This document shows positions 26,036 to 35,800 of a stretch of DNA of 64,000 nucleotides, one piece after another. The notes below the pieces were generated by a model, which was not told the DNA's origin, made no database searches, and saw only the letters and a program-made list of their open reading frames with translations. Within the stretch, counting starts at the first letter, position 1; each line of letters begins with the position of its first letter. Source of the stretch: Mesorhizobium sp. WSM2240 (lineage in GTDB: Bacteria > Pseudomonadota > Alphaproteobacteria > Rhizobiales > Rhizobiaceae); contig NZ_CP159255.1 of the NCBI RefSeq assembly GCF_040438645.1, forward strand, positions 1 to 64,000. Reading direction: 5' to 3'. Position numbers and translations under genes: made by a program.

Positions 26036-28392
26036 GCGGGTATTTTTCCGAACTGGCGCTTGAGATTGACGCGATGCTTGGCGGCAACGCGCCGCCCATA
26101 GAGGCAGGGATAACGGACGATCTGTCGGAGGCAGAGGAGATCCGGCGACGCGCCTATGCCGCCACAGTGGCGGCCTGGAGCTCGCCGGCGGAACCGGGCA
26201 CAGACAATGCGCCGGCGACGCGATCGGCCGGGCGTGCCGCGGGGTTGGGGAAGGGGAGCGCAAAAATTTCGTCCACGCAGCGGCCAGCCGCTGCAGGGGC
26301 GAAGAAAACGGCCGCTTCTGCGGCCGTGAAATTCGCTGCGACCGGATTTTATTCGGCGCCAAGCGCGCCTGCAGCGCCGCTCACGGCGGCGGCAAAAAGT
26401 TTCGGCCCGACTGACTCGGCAACCATCACCGCTGCGCTACGGCCGTTCACGGGGCAAAATGACCCGATCGCCGTTTTCACCAAAGTCGCAGCACTTGCGG
26501 TCGCCAATGACGAGGATGAAAGACGGCGACGGGGAGGGGGTGGCGGTGGCGGCCGCCCAGTTCCGACCGCTGTCGCAAAGACCACGCGCGGGCCAAGCCA
26601 TGTGGAGGCGATCGCCGCGCGCGCGGGAATGGCGGCCGGCGCGCAGCCAGCGGTGTTCAAGGTCATTTCGACGGCCGGGACCAAGGGAGCTGCCGGCGCC
26701 TTGCTCGAATATCTCGGCACTAGGCCCGGCGAGGACGGCAAGAAACACGATATCGCGGTGTTTACGAGTTCGGGGCTGAGTGTCGAGACCGGCGAGCAAC
26801 GACGCGCGCTTCTGGAGGAGTGGCAGGAAGACTTTCGCGAGCCGTTCCAGAACACGAATTTTATTGAGGTCGACATCGAGCTCTCCGGCGATCCCGGCCG
26901 GGATGATCTGCACGACGCCTTGAATGCCGCGTTCGGCAGCAAGCCATTCGTCTATTCGCGCGCCGGCGACACCGTAAAGGTCTATGCCTACACCGACATG
27001 AAAGCGGCAGCACTGGCAAAGGCGTTGCAAAAGGTCGACCACGAAAACGGCAGGGGAGGTGTCCTGCAACGGGCGGATGCCGGTATTAGCGCGCGGCTGA
27101 ACGACGCCGGCGTGGCCGGCAAGGCCGAGATCAAGGCCGCCGTTTCGACGGCAAGAGGCGGCCAATATTTTTTGCAGAAATTCATTCGCGCCAATGCCGG
27201 CGTGATCAAGTCCAACGGCGAAGAGCTGCCGGCCGGCCAGCGACCGGACAAGACCGCGCAAGCCCTCTACGCGTCTTGGAAAGCGGATTTCAAGACGGTG
27301 GAGCCACGCAACGTTTATCACGTCATCTTTTCGGCCAGGGCCGGCACTGACGCGCGTGCGTTGCTGCGCGCGGCCGAGAACGTGCTTGCCGAAAACATTC
27401 CTGACCACAAGTGGGCGATCGCGCATCATCCGGAGACCGGGCACGTCCATGTGCACGCGATGATCCTCGCGCGCTCGGAAAGCGGCCGGCAGCTGCATTT
27501 CAGCAAAGCGGACCTTTTCGACTGGCGCGTGGCCTACGCCGAAAAAGTCCGCGAGGAGGGGATTGCCATGATGGCGACCAGCCGCATGGACTTTGCCGCT
27601 TCGCGGCCGTTCAACATGCGCCAGGCCGGTGCGTACGAACGATCGAAGCGGGACACACGTTACTCCGTGTCGCCGACGATCGCGCAGCGCGTCGAGGCGA
27701 AGCGGCAGGCCGTTTTCGAGGCAAAGACGATCGCCGCCTATGGGGCAGGGATCTCGCGTGGCTGGCAGGTGACCGCCACGATGACGCGCGAGGCAATGCC
27801 CGGGTCGCAAGCGGACGCCGGCGCGGCGGCGTTTTCAGCTGCGCTCGCCGATGTCGCGGCCGCGCAAAGGTCCGAACTTCGCGCGACGCCGGCGTCAAGC
27901 GGGGAGGGGACACCGCTATCGCCGTCGGTTGAAACAGTTGATACTCTAATTGACCTAACCAACCGCATACAGGAGATCATGAGCATGGAATTGTCGCCGC
28001 TGGAGCTGCGCCGGAAGATCGTGGATGTGAACAAGGCTTTCGACCGGGTCGACGGCTCCTTGTCCAATAAGGAGGACAAGCAGGAACTCGCGGGCATACG
28101 CAAGGAAATGAACGGCCTCCTGAACGAACGGCTGAATGATGTGCGGGTGCAGGCGGCGACTGGCGGAACCGGGACCGCTGACACGGTGCGGGACGAAGGC
28201 CGCTCTCTTCGCGAAAAAGATCAGCAGGCCAAGACACGGGACCGCGCGAACGAGCAGAATCCACGGCAGGCCGACAAACAGCCCGCACCGGGCTCCGCGG
28301 CGGGAAAGAAGGCCGAGCAGCAGGCTTACCGTGTCGAGAGGCAGAACCGCGACACGCAGCGCTCCATGGACGATGACCGGGGGCTTGAGTAG
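26032..28392 (+). CDS. MOBP-type relaxase (mobilisation nuclease)
   Basis: Conjugative relaxase of 786 aa that would nick oriT and lead DNA transfer. The relaxase motif HHPETGHVHVHAMI (about residue 467) supplies the metal-binding His triad of the VirD2/MobA-type PF03432 family. A preceding region with a Gly-rich linker (RRRGGGGGGGRP, about residues 164-175) looks like an interdomain tether. The C-terminus is charged and helical (SNKEDKQELAGIRKEMNGLL). Start ATG 26032 overlaps the mobC stop by four bases, indicating coupling. The candidate tyrosine is not assigned here. Confidence 0.85.
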   Translation: MSGYFSELALEIDAMLGGNAPPIEAGITDDLSEAEEIRRRAYAATVAAWSSPAEPGTDNAPATRSAGRAAGLGKGSAKISSTQRPAAAGAKKTAASAAVKFAATGFYSAPSAPAAPLTAAAKSFGPTDSATITAALRPFTGQNDPIAVFTKVAALAVANDEDERRRRGGGGGGGRPVPTAVAKTTRGPSHVEAIAARAGMAAGAQPAVFKVISTAGTKGAAGALLEYLGTRPGEDGKKHDIAVFTSSGLSVETGEQRRALLEEWQEDFREPFQNTNFIEVDIELSGDPGRDDLHDALNAAFGSKPFVYSRAGDTVKVYAYTDMKAAALAKALQKVDHENGRGGVLQRADAGISARLNDAGVAGKAEIKAAVSTARGGQYFLQKFIRANAGVIKSNGEELPAGQRPDKTAQALYASWKADFKTVEPRNVYHVIFSARAGTDARALLRAAENVLAENIPDHKWAIAHHPETGHVHVHAMILARSESGRQLHFSKADLFDWRVAYAEKVREEGIAMMATSRMDFAASRPFNMRQAGAYERSKRDTRYSVSPTIAQRVEAKRQAVFEAKTIAAYGAGISRGWQVTATMTREAMPGSQADAGAAAFSAALADVAAAQRSELRATPASSGEGTPLSPSVETVDTLIDLTNRIQEIMSMELSPLELRRKIVDVNKAFDRVDGSLSNKEDKQELAGIRKEMNGLLNERLNDVRVQAATGGTGTADTVRDEGRSLREKDQQAKTRDRANEQNPRQADKQPAPGSAAGKKAEQQAYRVERQNRDTQRSMDDDRGLE

Positions 28393-29019
28393 CTGTCGGC
28401 ACCTAAGTGTGAAATGCGGCAGTTTATGCGGGCGGTGGCACTTAGTTTGAGAAGTCTCAGCGCGTCGCTCTTAACTAAGATGCAAAGGTGAAAACCACCC
28501 CATCGACACGCTATGACATTGAAAACGTGGCGAAGTTGTCGGCGCTCGGCATCCGCGAAATGACGGGCGGGGATGCTACCGAGAGTGGGGAATCGCCTTG
28601 TAGCTCCCTCTCCGACAATTGAGCGTTCCCTTGTGAGGTGCCGCTCGGCGCGGTTCCTGAGTTATTACCTTCATTGCCCGCTCCGATTTCTCGGCCGGCA
28701 CATCGAAGCTGCGCGCGATCCAGCTGCGCTCGCCCCGGCAACCGGCGAAAAAACCAGCCGCCAGATTCGGCGTGCGAGACGCCGAAACGTCAGCAGCAAA
28801 CGCCAGAACGATCAGCATCGGGGCGAAAGATCGTCAGTTCGAGATGACCGTCCGAGATCTGCCCGCAATGACCAGAGCGCTGCCAAGGTTAGCACGCATG
28901 CGGTCTTACGTTGCACGGCAGTGTTGCGCTTGTGAAATACTGCTGGCAACATTGCTAGTCGTCATTGGCGAGCGCACGGATCTGCTGCACTCGTCCTGAG
29001 CGGGGGAGAGCCAAAACCT
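28393..29019. other. Decaying gap with an imperfect direct repeat
   Basis: No intact gene. GGCACCTAAGTGTGA (28398-28412) recurs as GGCACTTAGTTTGA (28437-28450), about 40 bases apart, perhaps an old mobile-element end. A relic of the DUF1612-type gene sits at 28538-28603. The rest (28604-29019) has only short frames, including a minus-strand one at 28576-28818 of unclear status. Confidence 0.45.
28538..28603 (+). pseudogene. Relic of an RHE_PE00001/DUF1612-type C-terminus
   Basis: LGIREMTG in one frame and GCYREWGIAL ending at a TAG in the frame one base away match the end of the protein coded at 5815-7008 (LGIREVTGRGRYRAWG). A single missing base near 28569 explains the frame change. Upstream similarity is lost, so only the last 20 codons survive. 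Confidence 0.55.
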
Positions 29020-29310
29020 ATGGAGATCGTCAGCGAAGGGTTCCCACAGGCTGGACAGCAGTTTCGATTCACAATTGTAGGTGGGATCGGCGCAGTAAGA
29101 ATAGAAGTTTACCTGGATGGGCGTCAGCTTTACTCAGACGATTGTCCTGATCCGCCGTGCCATGAGATGGTCCAAGTCCCCCCCGGAACGGGAGGTGCCA
29201 CAGTGCGAATCCTTGCAAAGGACTCTTCTGGTGATATCTCTGATCGGAAGTTTACAATTATCGACGCGGACAGAAGTATGGGAGGCGCAATGTCTGCTGG
29301 GGACGTCTGA
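29020..29310 (+). CDS. Small beta-sandwich-like protein (96 aa)
   Basis: ATG at 29020 follows GCGGGGGAGAG. The sequence (FRFTIVGGIGAVRIEVYLDG, then CPDPPCHEMVQV and TGGATVRILAKDSSGDISDR) has the alternating pattern of an immunoglobulin-like or similar beta-sandwich with one Cys pair. No signal peptide. The next gene starts two bases later, so the two probably form an operon. Family not recognised. Confidence 0.6.
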   Translation: MEIVSEGFPQAGQQFRFTIVGGIGAVRIEVYLDGRQLYSDDCPDPPCHEMVQVPPGTGGATVRILAKDSSGDISDRKFTIIDADRSMGGAMSAGDV

Positions 29311-29312
29311 GG

Positions 29313-29741
29313 ATGGACAATTTTTTTCAGGAGCTTAATAAGCTCACCCCATCTACGCTGGCGGGTTTCACTGCCCTAGCCGGGGCGATAGGGGCAATAG
29401 TTGCTAGCGTTATTACAGCAATAGTTGCTAGGTTTGTCGTCACGCCGTTCTTGGGAGCACGTGACAAGCAGGACAGGGAAGTGGAGTGGCGCAAGCACGC
29501 CATTGAGCTCACAAAGTTGGATCTTGATAGAAAACTCAAGGCCCCAACGAGGATGGATGTGAAACCGGTCCGTCCGAGCATTCTTGATTTCCTTGCAAAC
29601 TATCGCGATCTTCAGGAACTTGGGCAGAAGTCGCCAAAGGAGCTTTATAAGACAATTATAGAGAGACGCGTTAGTGCTCCCGAGGGTGCGACAAATCCAA
29701 ACGGAGCGAATACTAATGCGGACGCGGCGCCAACAACATAA
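29313..29741 (+). CDS. Single-pass membrane protein (142 aa)
   Basis: One strong membrane segment (about residues 16-46, GFTALAGAIGAIVASVITAI and VARFVV) follows a short N-terminus; the rest is a charged cytoplasmic domain (DKQDREVEWRKHAIELTKLD) with a disordered Asn/Ala-rich tail. It starts two bases behind the beta-sandwich gene. Family not recognised; membrane-anchored partner of the neighbouring protein is a fair guess. Confidence 0.6.
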   Translation: MDNFFQELNKLTPSTLAGFTALAGAIGAIVASVITAIVARFVVTPFLGARDKQDREVEWRKHAIELTKLDLDRKLKAPTRMDVKPVRPSILDFLANYRDLQELGQKSPKELYKTIIERRVSAPEGATNPNGANTNADAAPTT

Positions 29742-29915
29742 TTAGCTGCTAAGTGATATCTACCCGTCGTGCGAAGAAGTTCCTACGGGCAGCAGGCGCC
29801 TGAAGGCTGTCACGGATCGCAGTGGATTTCCGAGTCAATGGAAATGATGCCGGCCCGAAAATCTCCAGCTGGTAAGAATGGGTGAGCACAGCAGCCGCGT
29901 GTAGAGCGTGCGACG

Positions 29916-30710
29916 CTACATTTGATTGAGCAGTGCCAATACCGTCTCAGATCTCTCACCAAATCCGATACCCTTGAATTCGGGTTTATCCGTAAACACG
30001 CCTCGAATTTTGACATCGCCGATGAAAAGAGCCGCGGAATCCATCATTGGGCAGCCAGAAAGACCTCTAGGTATCGGGCTCATGACGCTCTTGCCCGAGC
30101 GCGGGTTACGATTCTTACGCTTCGGGTAGTCCATTGTTAGCCGGTCTGTTCCGCCGTCGATCTCTTTGTTGGTGTACACGAATGGCGTTGGGAACAGTCC
30201 ACCCCCACCCCGGTTAAAATCCCGAGCGAGATAGCCATGAATCGTCAGCAGTTTTGAATTCTTTGCTGATCCGTTATGCAACACATCAGCTGGGAGGCAG
30301 CGGTTCATGTCTATCCTGTCGGCATGAAAGGCAGCGAGGTCATGCTCGCGAGCGTAGAAAACATCAGTCACTTCCGCCTCATTGAGACTGAGCAGCCGAT
30401 CATTTTGGAAGAAGAACTTGTCGTTGTGATTTTCATCAATTTTGTGGCCTCGTAGCACGTGCTTTGCAGTCACGATAGCGGGGCGTCCATTCCAAGCGAT
30501 CAGAAACCCTGTCCCAACCTGCTCGGGCATCTGCTTTTCGTTCGCTTTGTAGAAGGCGACGAGGGAAGGCTGCACAATTGCCTCGCAGGCAGCGACCACG
30601 TGGTTAGCGAACATGTCTGTAAACGCGCGCATCAAAGATGATCCATTGAAAAAAGCCGGGCCAGCAACGCGTGTAGCGATGAATCCATGGCGGTCCTGCA
30701 GCCATTGCAA
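29916..30710 (-). CDS. Trypsin-like serine protease, cytoplasmic
   Basis: Chymotrypsin-fold protease of 264 aa. The triad is visible: His in VTAKHVLRG (about residue 84), Asp in REHDLAAFHA (about 124) and Ser in PRGLSGCPMM (about 218, in the less common GLSGCP form). The N-terminus is not a signal peptide, so the enzyme is probably cytosolic. The ATG at 30710 has GAGG upstream; 30632 and 30614 are alternatives. It converges on the beta-sandwich/membrane gene pair. Bacterial trypsin-like proteases often act as effectors or sensors in conflict systems; the exact role here is unknown. Confidence 0.75.
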   Translation of the reverse strand: MQWLQDRHGFIATRVAGPAFFNGSSLMRAFTDMFANHVVAACEAIVQPSLVAFYKANEKQMPEQVGTGFLIAWNGRPAIVTAKHVLRGHKIDENHNDKFFFQNDRLLSLNEAEVTDVFYAREHDLAAFHADRIDMNRCLPADVLHNGSAKNSKLLTIHGYLARDFNRGGGGLFPTPFVYTNKEIDGGTDRLTMDYPKRKNRNPRSGKSVMSPIPRGLSGCPMMDSAALFIGDVKIRGVFTDKPEFKGIGFGERSETVLALLNQM

Positions 30711-30851
30711 TGCACCTCGGTCGACACTTTCGCGGGCCTCCCCATCGTTTGGATGGTTTCCTTGCTTAGCGAGTTTCGGACCGCAGGTGCACGACGACGA
30801 CAGGATATCGGTATCTTTTTTTTCAAGGCGGCGCGCCGCACTAACTTGGGA

Positions 30852-31067
30852 TTAATCAATGCTCTGCAAGGCCGTAACGAGATCGCGCAAGCCGGCGTCT
30901 GCTTCCGATTTATTGGCCGCGTTCGCGGCGACCTTCGCGACCCGGCGGATTGCGTCCGCAGTCCTTGCTTGGGCTTCTGTCGATACGGCATCGTTGCGTC
31001 CAGCGGCGCGTGTAATTGCGGCCAGTTTGGCTTGTTCCGGGGCAGGTGTGGCCGACTGGTTGATGGT
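30852..31067 (-). pseudogene. Unidentified coding relic on the minus strand
   Basis: A 71-codon stretch with protein-like sequence (QSATPAPEQAKLAAITRAAG, STEAQARTADAIRRVAKVAA, ending LRDLVTALQSID) is preceded at once by a stop in frame; the frame beside it carries more protein-like, proline-rich sequence (PPPPTRPVTVTTDIAANPK). It reads like a helical protein broken by at least one frameshift. Family not recognised. Confidence 0.35.
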
Positions 31068-31383
31068 TTAGGGTTAGCTGCAATGTCGGTCGTCACGGTG
31101 ACCGGGCGGGTCGGCGGTGGAGGCGCTTGCCAGCCTTGGCCGCGAAAACTGCGCCGCGCGGCCGCGTTAATGCCGGCATCGCTTCATTCGCGCGCGCAAA
31201 CCGCGGCCGAACCAACATGTCGCCAAAACCAGCACCTCCGTTTTGGTACTGCTTTCCTGCCCAACTCCGGTTCCTTGTTCACCTTGGCGGCCGCCGCCTT
31301 GAAGGCCGGAATCGGCATCCAGGCACGTTTCATTTCGAATGAATTTGAAACCGTTTAGAGTTCGCCGAGCTGGGGTCAATGTT

Positions 31384-31545
31384 TGGCGCTTGTCCACACA
31401 CTTGCCGCCGGACGAAGGCTTCGAGCAGCAACGGGAAGTTGCTGGTAATGAGCTTCGCACGCTGCTGCGCCGCGGACGCGATGTCCTGGTTCATTGCCGC
31501 GGCGGGCTCGGACGAGCCGGTACGATTGGTGCTCGACTTCTGATC
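31384..31545 (+). pseudogene. Dual-specificity/tyrosine phosphatase fragment
   Basis: The P-loop signature HCRGGLGRAG (HCx5R) at 31492-31521, preceded by GFEQQREVAGNELRTLLRRG and followed by TIGARLL, is the catalytic centre of CDKN3-like or dual-specificity phosphatases. The frame lacks the N-terminal half and ends shortly after the P-loop, so it is a remnant. The surrounding 30711-31728 region holds no intact gene. Confidence 0.6.
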
Positions 31546-31728
31546 CTTGGTCCACGGTTGCGCGTCACAACATCGGATTTCTTCTTTGACCTCACATCGA
31601 CTGCAGTGTTGTAGTGTTGTCCCGGTGGAGCACCTTTCAGGATTGGTCGTCACGCAGCTCAGCGGCGTGTCATCATTTTGGTGTCCACAAAAATACCAAA
31701 AACCCCGCAGCAAGCCAGACGGCAGCGG

Positions 31729-32805
31729 TTACATCGGCATCAAAAGGGGTGTGTGCAAGCCGTCTCGCTTCTCGCGCGTAACGATCGGCGGACCGAATTC
31801 CGGGTATACTGTTTCGGTGAAGTTTACCCCGCTTGGTCCCGAAAGACCAGCGCTCACCCTTACCTTCCACAACCGCCCCCGCCCTGACGATGAATCCTTC
31901 GTGTATATGAACTCATAGAGGCCTTCGGCGGTCAGCTCTTCCCCGCAGCGTCTCGTGGAATAGACCCAATAGACCTCATTCTCGCGCACGCTGAAGCCTT
32001 GTTTGTATGCCTCCTTGCACAGATCACGATCGACGAACCCGACGACCCAGTCCTTCTCCTTGTCATAATCGATGGCAATGAAGGTCTTGTCGGGCCAAGT
32101 CGCGCGGATGAGATTGTGTTCGTCGTCATAGAAAAATGTGTACACATTCCTCCAGGCGTTTTTGACAGCAACAAGATCTCCATAGTGATTGTATCGGTAT
32201 TCGATCAACAGATCGTCAGGAGTATGGATGCGGAGCACCTTGCCCGCCGAGTTGGTCGAAAAACGGTAGCGGCGGTCTTCCCAGTCGACGATTTCGATGA
32301 TCCTGCCGTAGCGCCGTATGATTTCCACCGTACCGAAACCCGACGTTTCGATCCCTGAGACATGGCCCATACGGTCAAAGTGCAGCGTTTCCTTGCCGTC
32401 GGCACTCCGGTATACGAATCTCTGGGCGGAAACTTCCAGGGTGCTGCCGTCCTGCGCGGTCAGCACCCGGCCGGGGCCTTCGCTCCGCTGCTGTGGCTCG
32501 AATTCGAGGCTCGCTCCGCCTCCGCAGAATGACAGCTCGAAGGAGTCCCGATCGTTAAAAGCGATTGAGGTCTCAAACTTCGAACACCAGCCGAACCCGA
32601 ACATGCCGTCGAAGAGAGAACGACTGTTATAGGTGCGCAGGACCGAGACGCCCAGCTTTTCCGTCACGTCGATCCAGGTGTTTGTATAATTGGCGTTTTG
32701 CATATCCACCAAAGCATTCCCTAGCCGGACCGTCGAGAGGATCAGCGCCACGGCGATTAGGAAGGCCCGCACGACCGACGAAAGTGCGTTGAACACAACC
32801 GTCAT
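31729..32805 (-). CDS. Exported Rhs/YD-repeat-like protein, partner of the TIR protein
   Basis: Protein of 358 aa with an N-terminal hydrophobic segment (about residues 11-32, VRAFLIAVALILSTVRLGNA) that looks like a signal peptide. It is followed by a DUF6531/Rhs-like lead (YNSRSLFDGMFGFGWCSKFE) and several YD-type repeats (IEYRYNHYGDLVAVKNAWRN, YTFFYDDEHNLIRATWPDKT, FIAIDYDKEKDW). It starts inside the end of the TIR-STAND gene (ATGA overlap), implying translational coupling. The usual Rhs toxin tip is absent. Family call is from pattern; the exact relation to Rhs toxins is uncertain. Confidence 0.7.
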   Translation of the reverse strand: MTVVFNALSSVVRAFLIAVALILSTVRLGNALVDMQNANYTNTWIDVTEKLGVSVLRTYNSRSLFDGMFGFGWCSKFETSIAFNDRDSFELSFCGGGASLEFEPQQRSEGPGRVLTAQDGSTLEVSAQRFVYRSADGKETLHFDRMGHVSGIETSGFGTVEIIRRYGRIIEIVDWEDRRYRFSTNSAGKVLRIHTPDDLLIEYRYNHYGDLVAVKNAWRNVYTFFYDDEHNLIRATWPDKTFIAIDYDKEKDWVVGFVDRDLCKEAYKQGFSVRENEVYWVYSTRRCGEELTAEGLYEFIYTKDSSSGRGRLWKVRVSAGLSGPSGVNFTETVYPEFGPPIVTREKRDGLHTPLLMPM

Positions 32806-35800
32806 GTCTCCAGCGCCTTGAGAAGTGCTTCAACAAACGTCGTCGCCTCAGGTTGCAGCAGGATATCCTTGAAGAGCGGCTCGGAAGCCAGCGGCTCCAG
32901 CGTTTTCCGCAAAGCCTTCAAGGCTTCCGCGGCGCGACGGCGAGCTTCGCGATCGTCTTTGCCGGGATCGAAGGGACGCAGGTCCACACTCGTCGGGCCG
33001 CCGGAAAGCGCAAACTTGAATTTGTCCCCGCCGATCGTGACCAGGATGTCCCTGCTAATTTGTTTCTCCTGAAGCACTTCCAAGGTGAACGTACCGGCTT
33101 CAGTGGCGATCCGCGTCGGAAAGCGTTCCCTGTCATAGGTCACCGTGGCGAGCGTCTCACTGTTGCCGACGAGGCGCGCCAAGCCTTCTCGCTCGTCTCG
33201 GGCGACCGAGTAAAGGACGGATTTGCCCTCCGCTGGCCGGAACTGGGCGCGGACGACCCGGCCCATGTGATCATAGTCGACTTCGATCTGCCGCCCCTGC
33301 GAGAACGCCCGCGTGATCCTGCCCATCTCGTCCCGTCTTCGACGGATAGGCACCTCAGGAATGGGCTGATTTGCGAGCAGGCGTCGGCGCAGGTCGGCTT
33401 GCGGCCCCGCGTAGGCGAGCGCGAGGCCAATGGGCGGGCGGCGGCCGGCCTGCTTGGCCAGCGCTGCCCAGCGCTGCACAGCGTCCCCCGCCGCGCCTCG
33501 ACGCTCCAGGATGTGAGCTATTCGTATGGCTGCGGTGCGCATGCCACGCTGTTGCGCGCGTAGCGAAAGGAATGCCGCATCGGCCTCGGCAACGTATCCG
33601 CCCTCCAGCAGAGCGCGCTCGGCCAGACGGTCGAAGGCCTCAGCCCATCCATCGCGTGCGGCCATCCGCATCAAATGCAGGCTCACCCGACGCTTTTCGT
33701 CGCGTTTCGCCTTGCCGTCGGAGGAAGTGTCGCCATCGAGTTCCTCGTGCTCCTGCTCAAGCCGTTGGGCCACGACCATCGCGGCCTCGGCCAAGTAGGT
33801 CGACGCGAAGTCCCATAGCGCATTCGCTTCTCCCGTGGAGGCGGGCTTTGCCTGATTCGTATCGAGAAGACCGGCGAGGCTGACTGCTGCGTACGGATTG
33901 CCGCTTGTCGCAGCGAGGCGATAAAGGCTTTCCTCCGTCTCCTCTCCACCGCGTTGCAATTCGGGATGCCTCGCGAGCCACAGAGCAAGGTTGCGCGGCG
34001 CGCGCAGATTGTCACCCAGCGTCATTGCCTTCCGGTAGTGGTCGGCGATCTCCTGCGGAGTCGCCAGCGACTTCTCTTGGAGGAAGCCTGCATAGGCATT
34101 GAGAGCGTATCCCGACCCAAACTCGGTCGCGCGTCGGTATAGGGAAACCGCGCGCTCGGGATCGGTATCCTCGATTGCCACCGCCAACCGGTACATCGCG
34201 AATGTGTCGCCTTTGGCCACGGCGGCCTCATAGGCTTCGCGCGCTTCGGTGTCGCTTGCCGGCCTTCCGTCGAGGCCAAATTCGCGTTCGTGGCCGAGGC
34301 GCGCCTCGGGGATCGTGCCATCGGGCAGTTTCGATATGAACGGAGAGAAGGCGGGCGCGGCATCGATGCTCTTGCTGGCACCTGCGCTAGCAAGCAGGTC
34401 GGCGACGATTGCCTTTGCTCCCTCGCTCGATGGGCGGGCCGACATGCTCTTTTCGATAGCCGGTTCGAGGATGTCGCAGCGCTTCAAAGCGTCGCCTGCC
34501 TCGAAGATCGTGCCGTCATTCAGCCGCCGAAGGCGATGGCACGCGGTAAGGAGCTCGACAGGCCACCCGGCACCGCGGAACACCGGCGTCGTGGAGCCCT
34601 TGGCGACGACGCCGATCCACGGGGCATATGCCGAAGGTGCTGGCAGCCACTCGTCCATATCAACACAATACCGGCCGCGCGAGTTCGAGAGTCGATCCTC
34701 GCATGCGTCACGATCGACAGGTGGATACGATACATTGAAGGTCAGCCATACGTCCCGCCACTCCTCATCGGTCGAAAGGGACGCGACATCTAGATGTGGA
34801 TTGTAGCGGATGCGCGGCCGTTCGCCGATCTGGCGGGCGATGCCCGACTGATCCGAAACGAGCTCCAGCCTTTCACTGCCACGAAGGATCCGGCCGTCCT
34901 CCGTTGTGGCGACGATGCCACCCTGGTCGTCAGCGGCGATGTCGGCCACTGTGATTCCGGCGCCGGTCGCCACTTTCTCGGGCAGTTCCTTGCCGATGCG
35001 CCATACCTGTCCAGCCGATAGCACGAAGACGCGGCCGGATGACCCGAGCACCGTGAGATCCTTGCTCGTCAAAAAGGGGGCACTGGCAATGTCGATTGCT
35101 CCGATCATAGCAAGTTGACCGTCCGCCACTGTCCACCGTTCCAAGCGGTTGGACCGGATTAGCAGGGCTGTCTTGTTCATCCGATCGATGCCAAGCGAGA
35201 CCGGCTCCCCAGGGAGCTGTGCCGAAGCTGTGCTTTCGGTCAATGGGTTCGAAATGACTAAGACGGTCCCCGTCTCGCGGACGTGGAGAGACGCGATGAA
35301 TTCCACATCTCCAGCGGCCAGCCGAGTGCGTCCGGTCGACGTTTCAGATGAGGCGGAGTTGACGTCTGCCATCGCCGCGAGCTGTGACCTGATCTGGCCA
35401 TTGATCTCGCCGCTGGCTTCGATCGCGCCGGCAGCGCTGAGAATTACTGCGGCCAGCGCCTGGCTCAGTTCCGAGTCCTCGAGGAGTCCTTGCGCGGCGA
35501 GTTTCACCGCCTTCTCGGTTGCCGCGCCGGAGATACCAATGCTCCGTTCCAAGTTACGATCGCCTGCTTGTCGCTCGGCGAGCTCGGCGCGGTCGCGCTC
35601 AGCCACAGCCCTGTCGCGCTCGTGCGTCGCGATCTGCGCTTGCCGGGTCGCTTCCTGGGCCTGGCCAAGTGCGTAGACTAAAGCGCCGATCGCAACGACA
35701 GCGAGCAGGCTGGCGGCTATGGCGCCGATCAGCGTTCTGCGGGCCACCTGTTTCTGGCGTTCGGCCGCGAGCCGCTGCGCCTGCGCGAGCTGCAGCGCCT

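Noticed and set aside
26437..27810. Minus-strand frame (457 aa) opposite the relaxase
   Set aside because: Antisense to a gene with visible catalytic motifs; no recognisable domain.
28576..28818. Minus-strand frame of 80 aa behind the relaxase
   Set aside because: The N-terminal half looks somewhat protein-like but has no ribosome site or family, and it lies in visibly decayed DNA.
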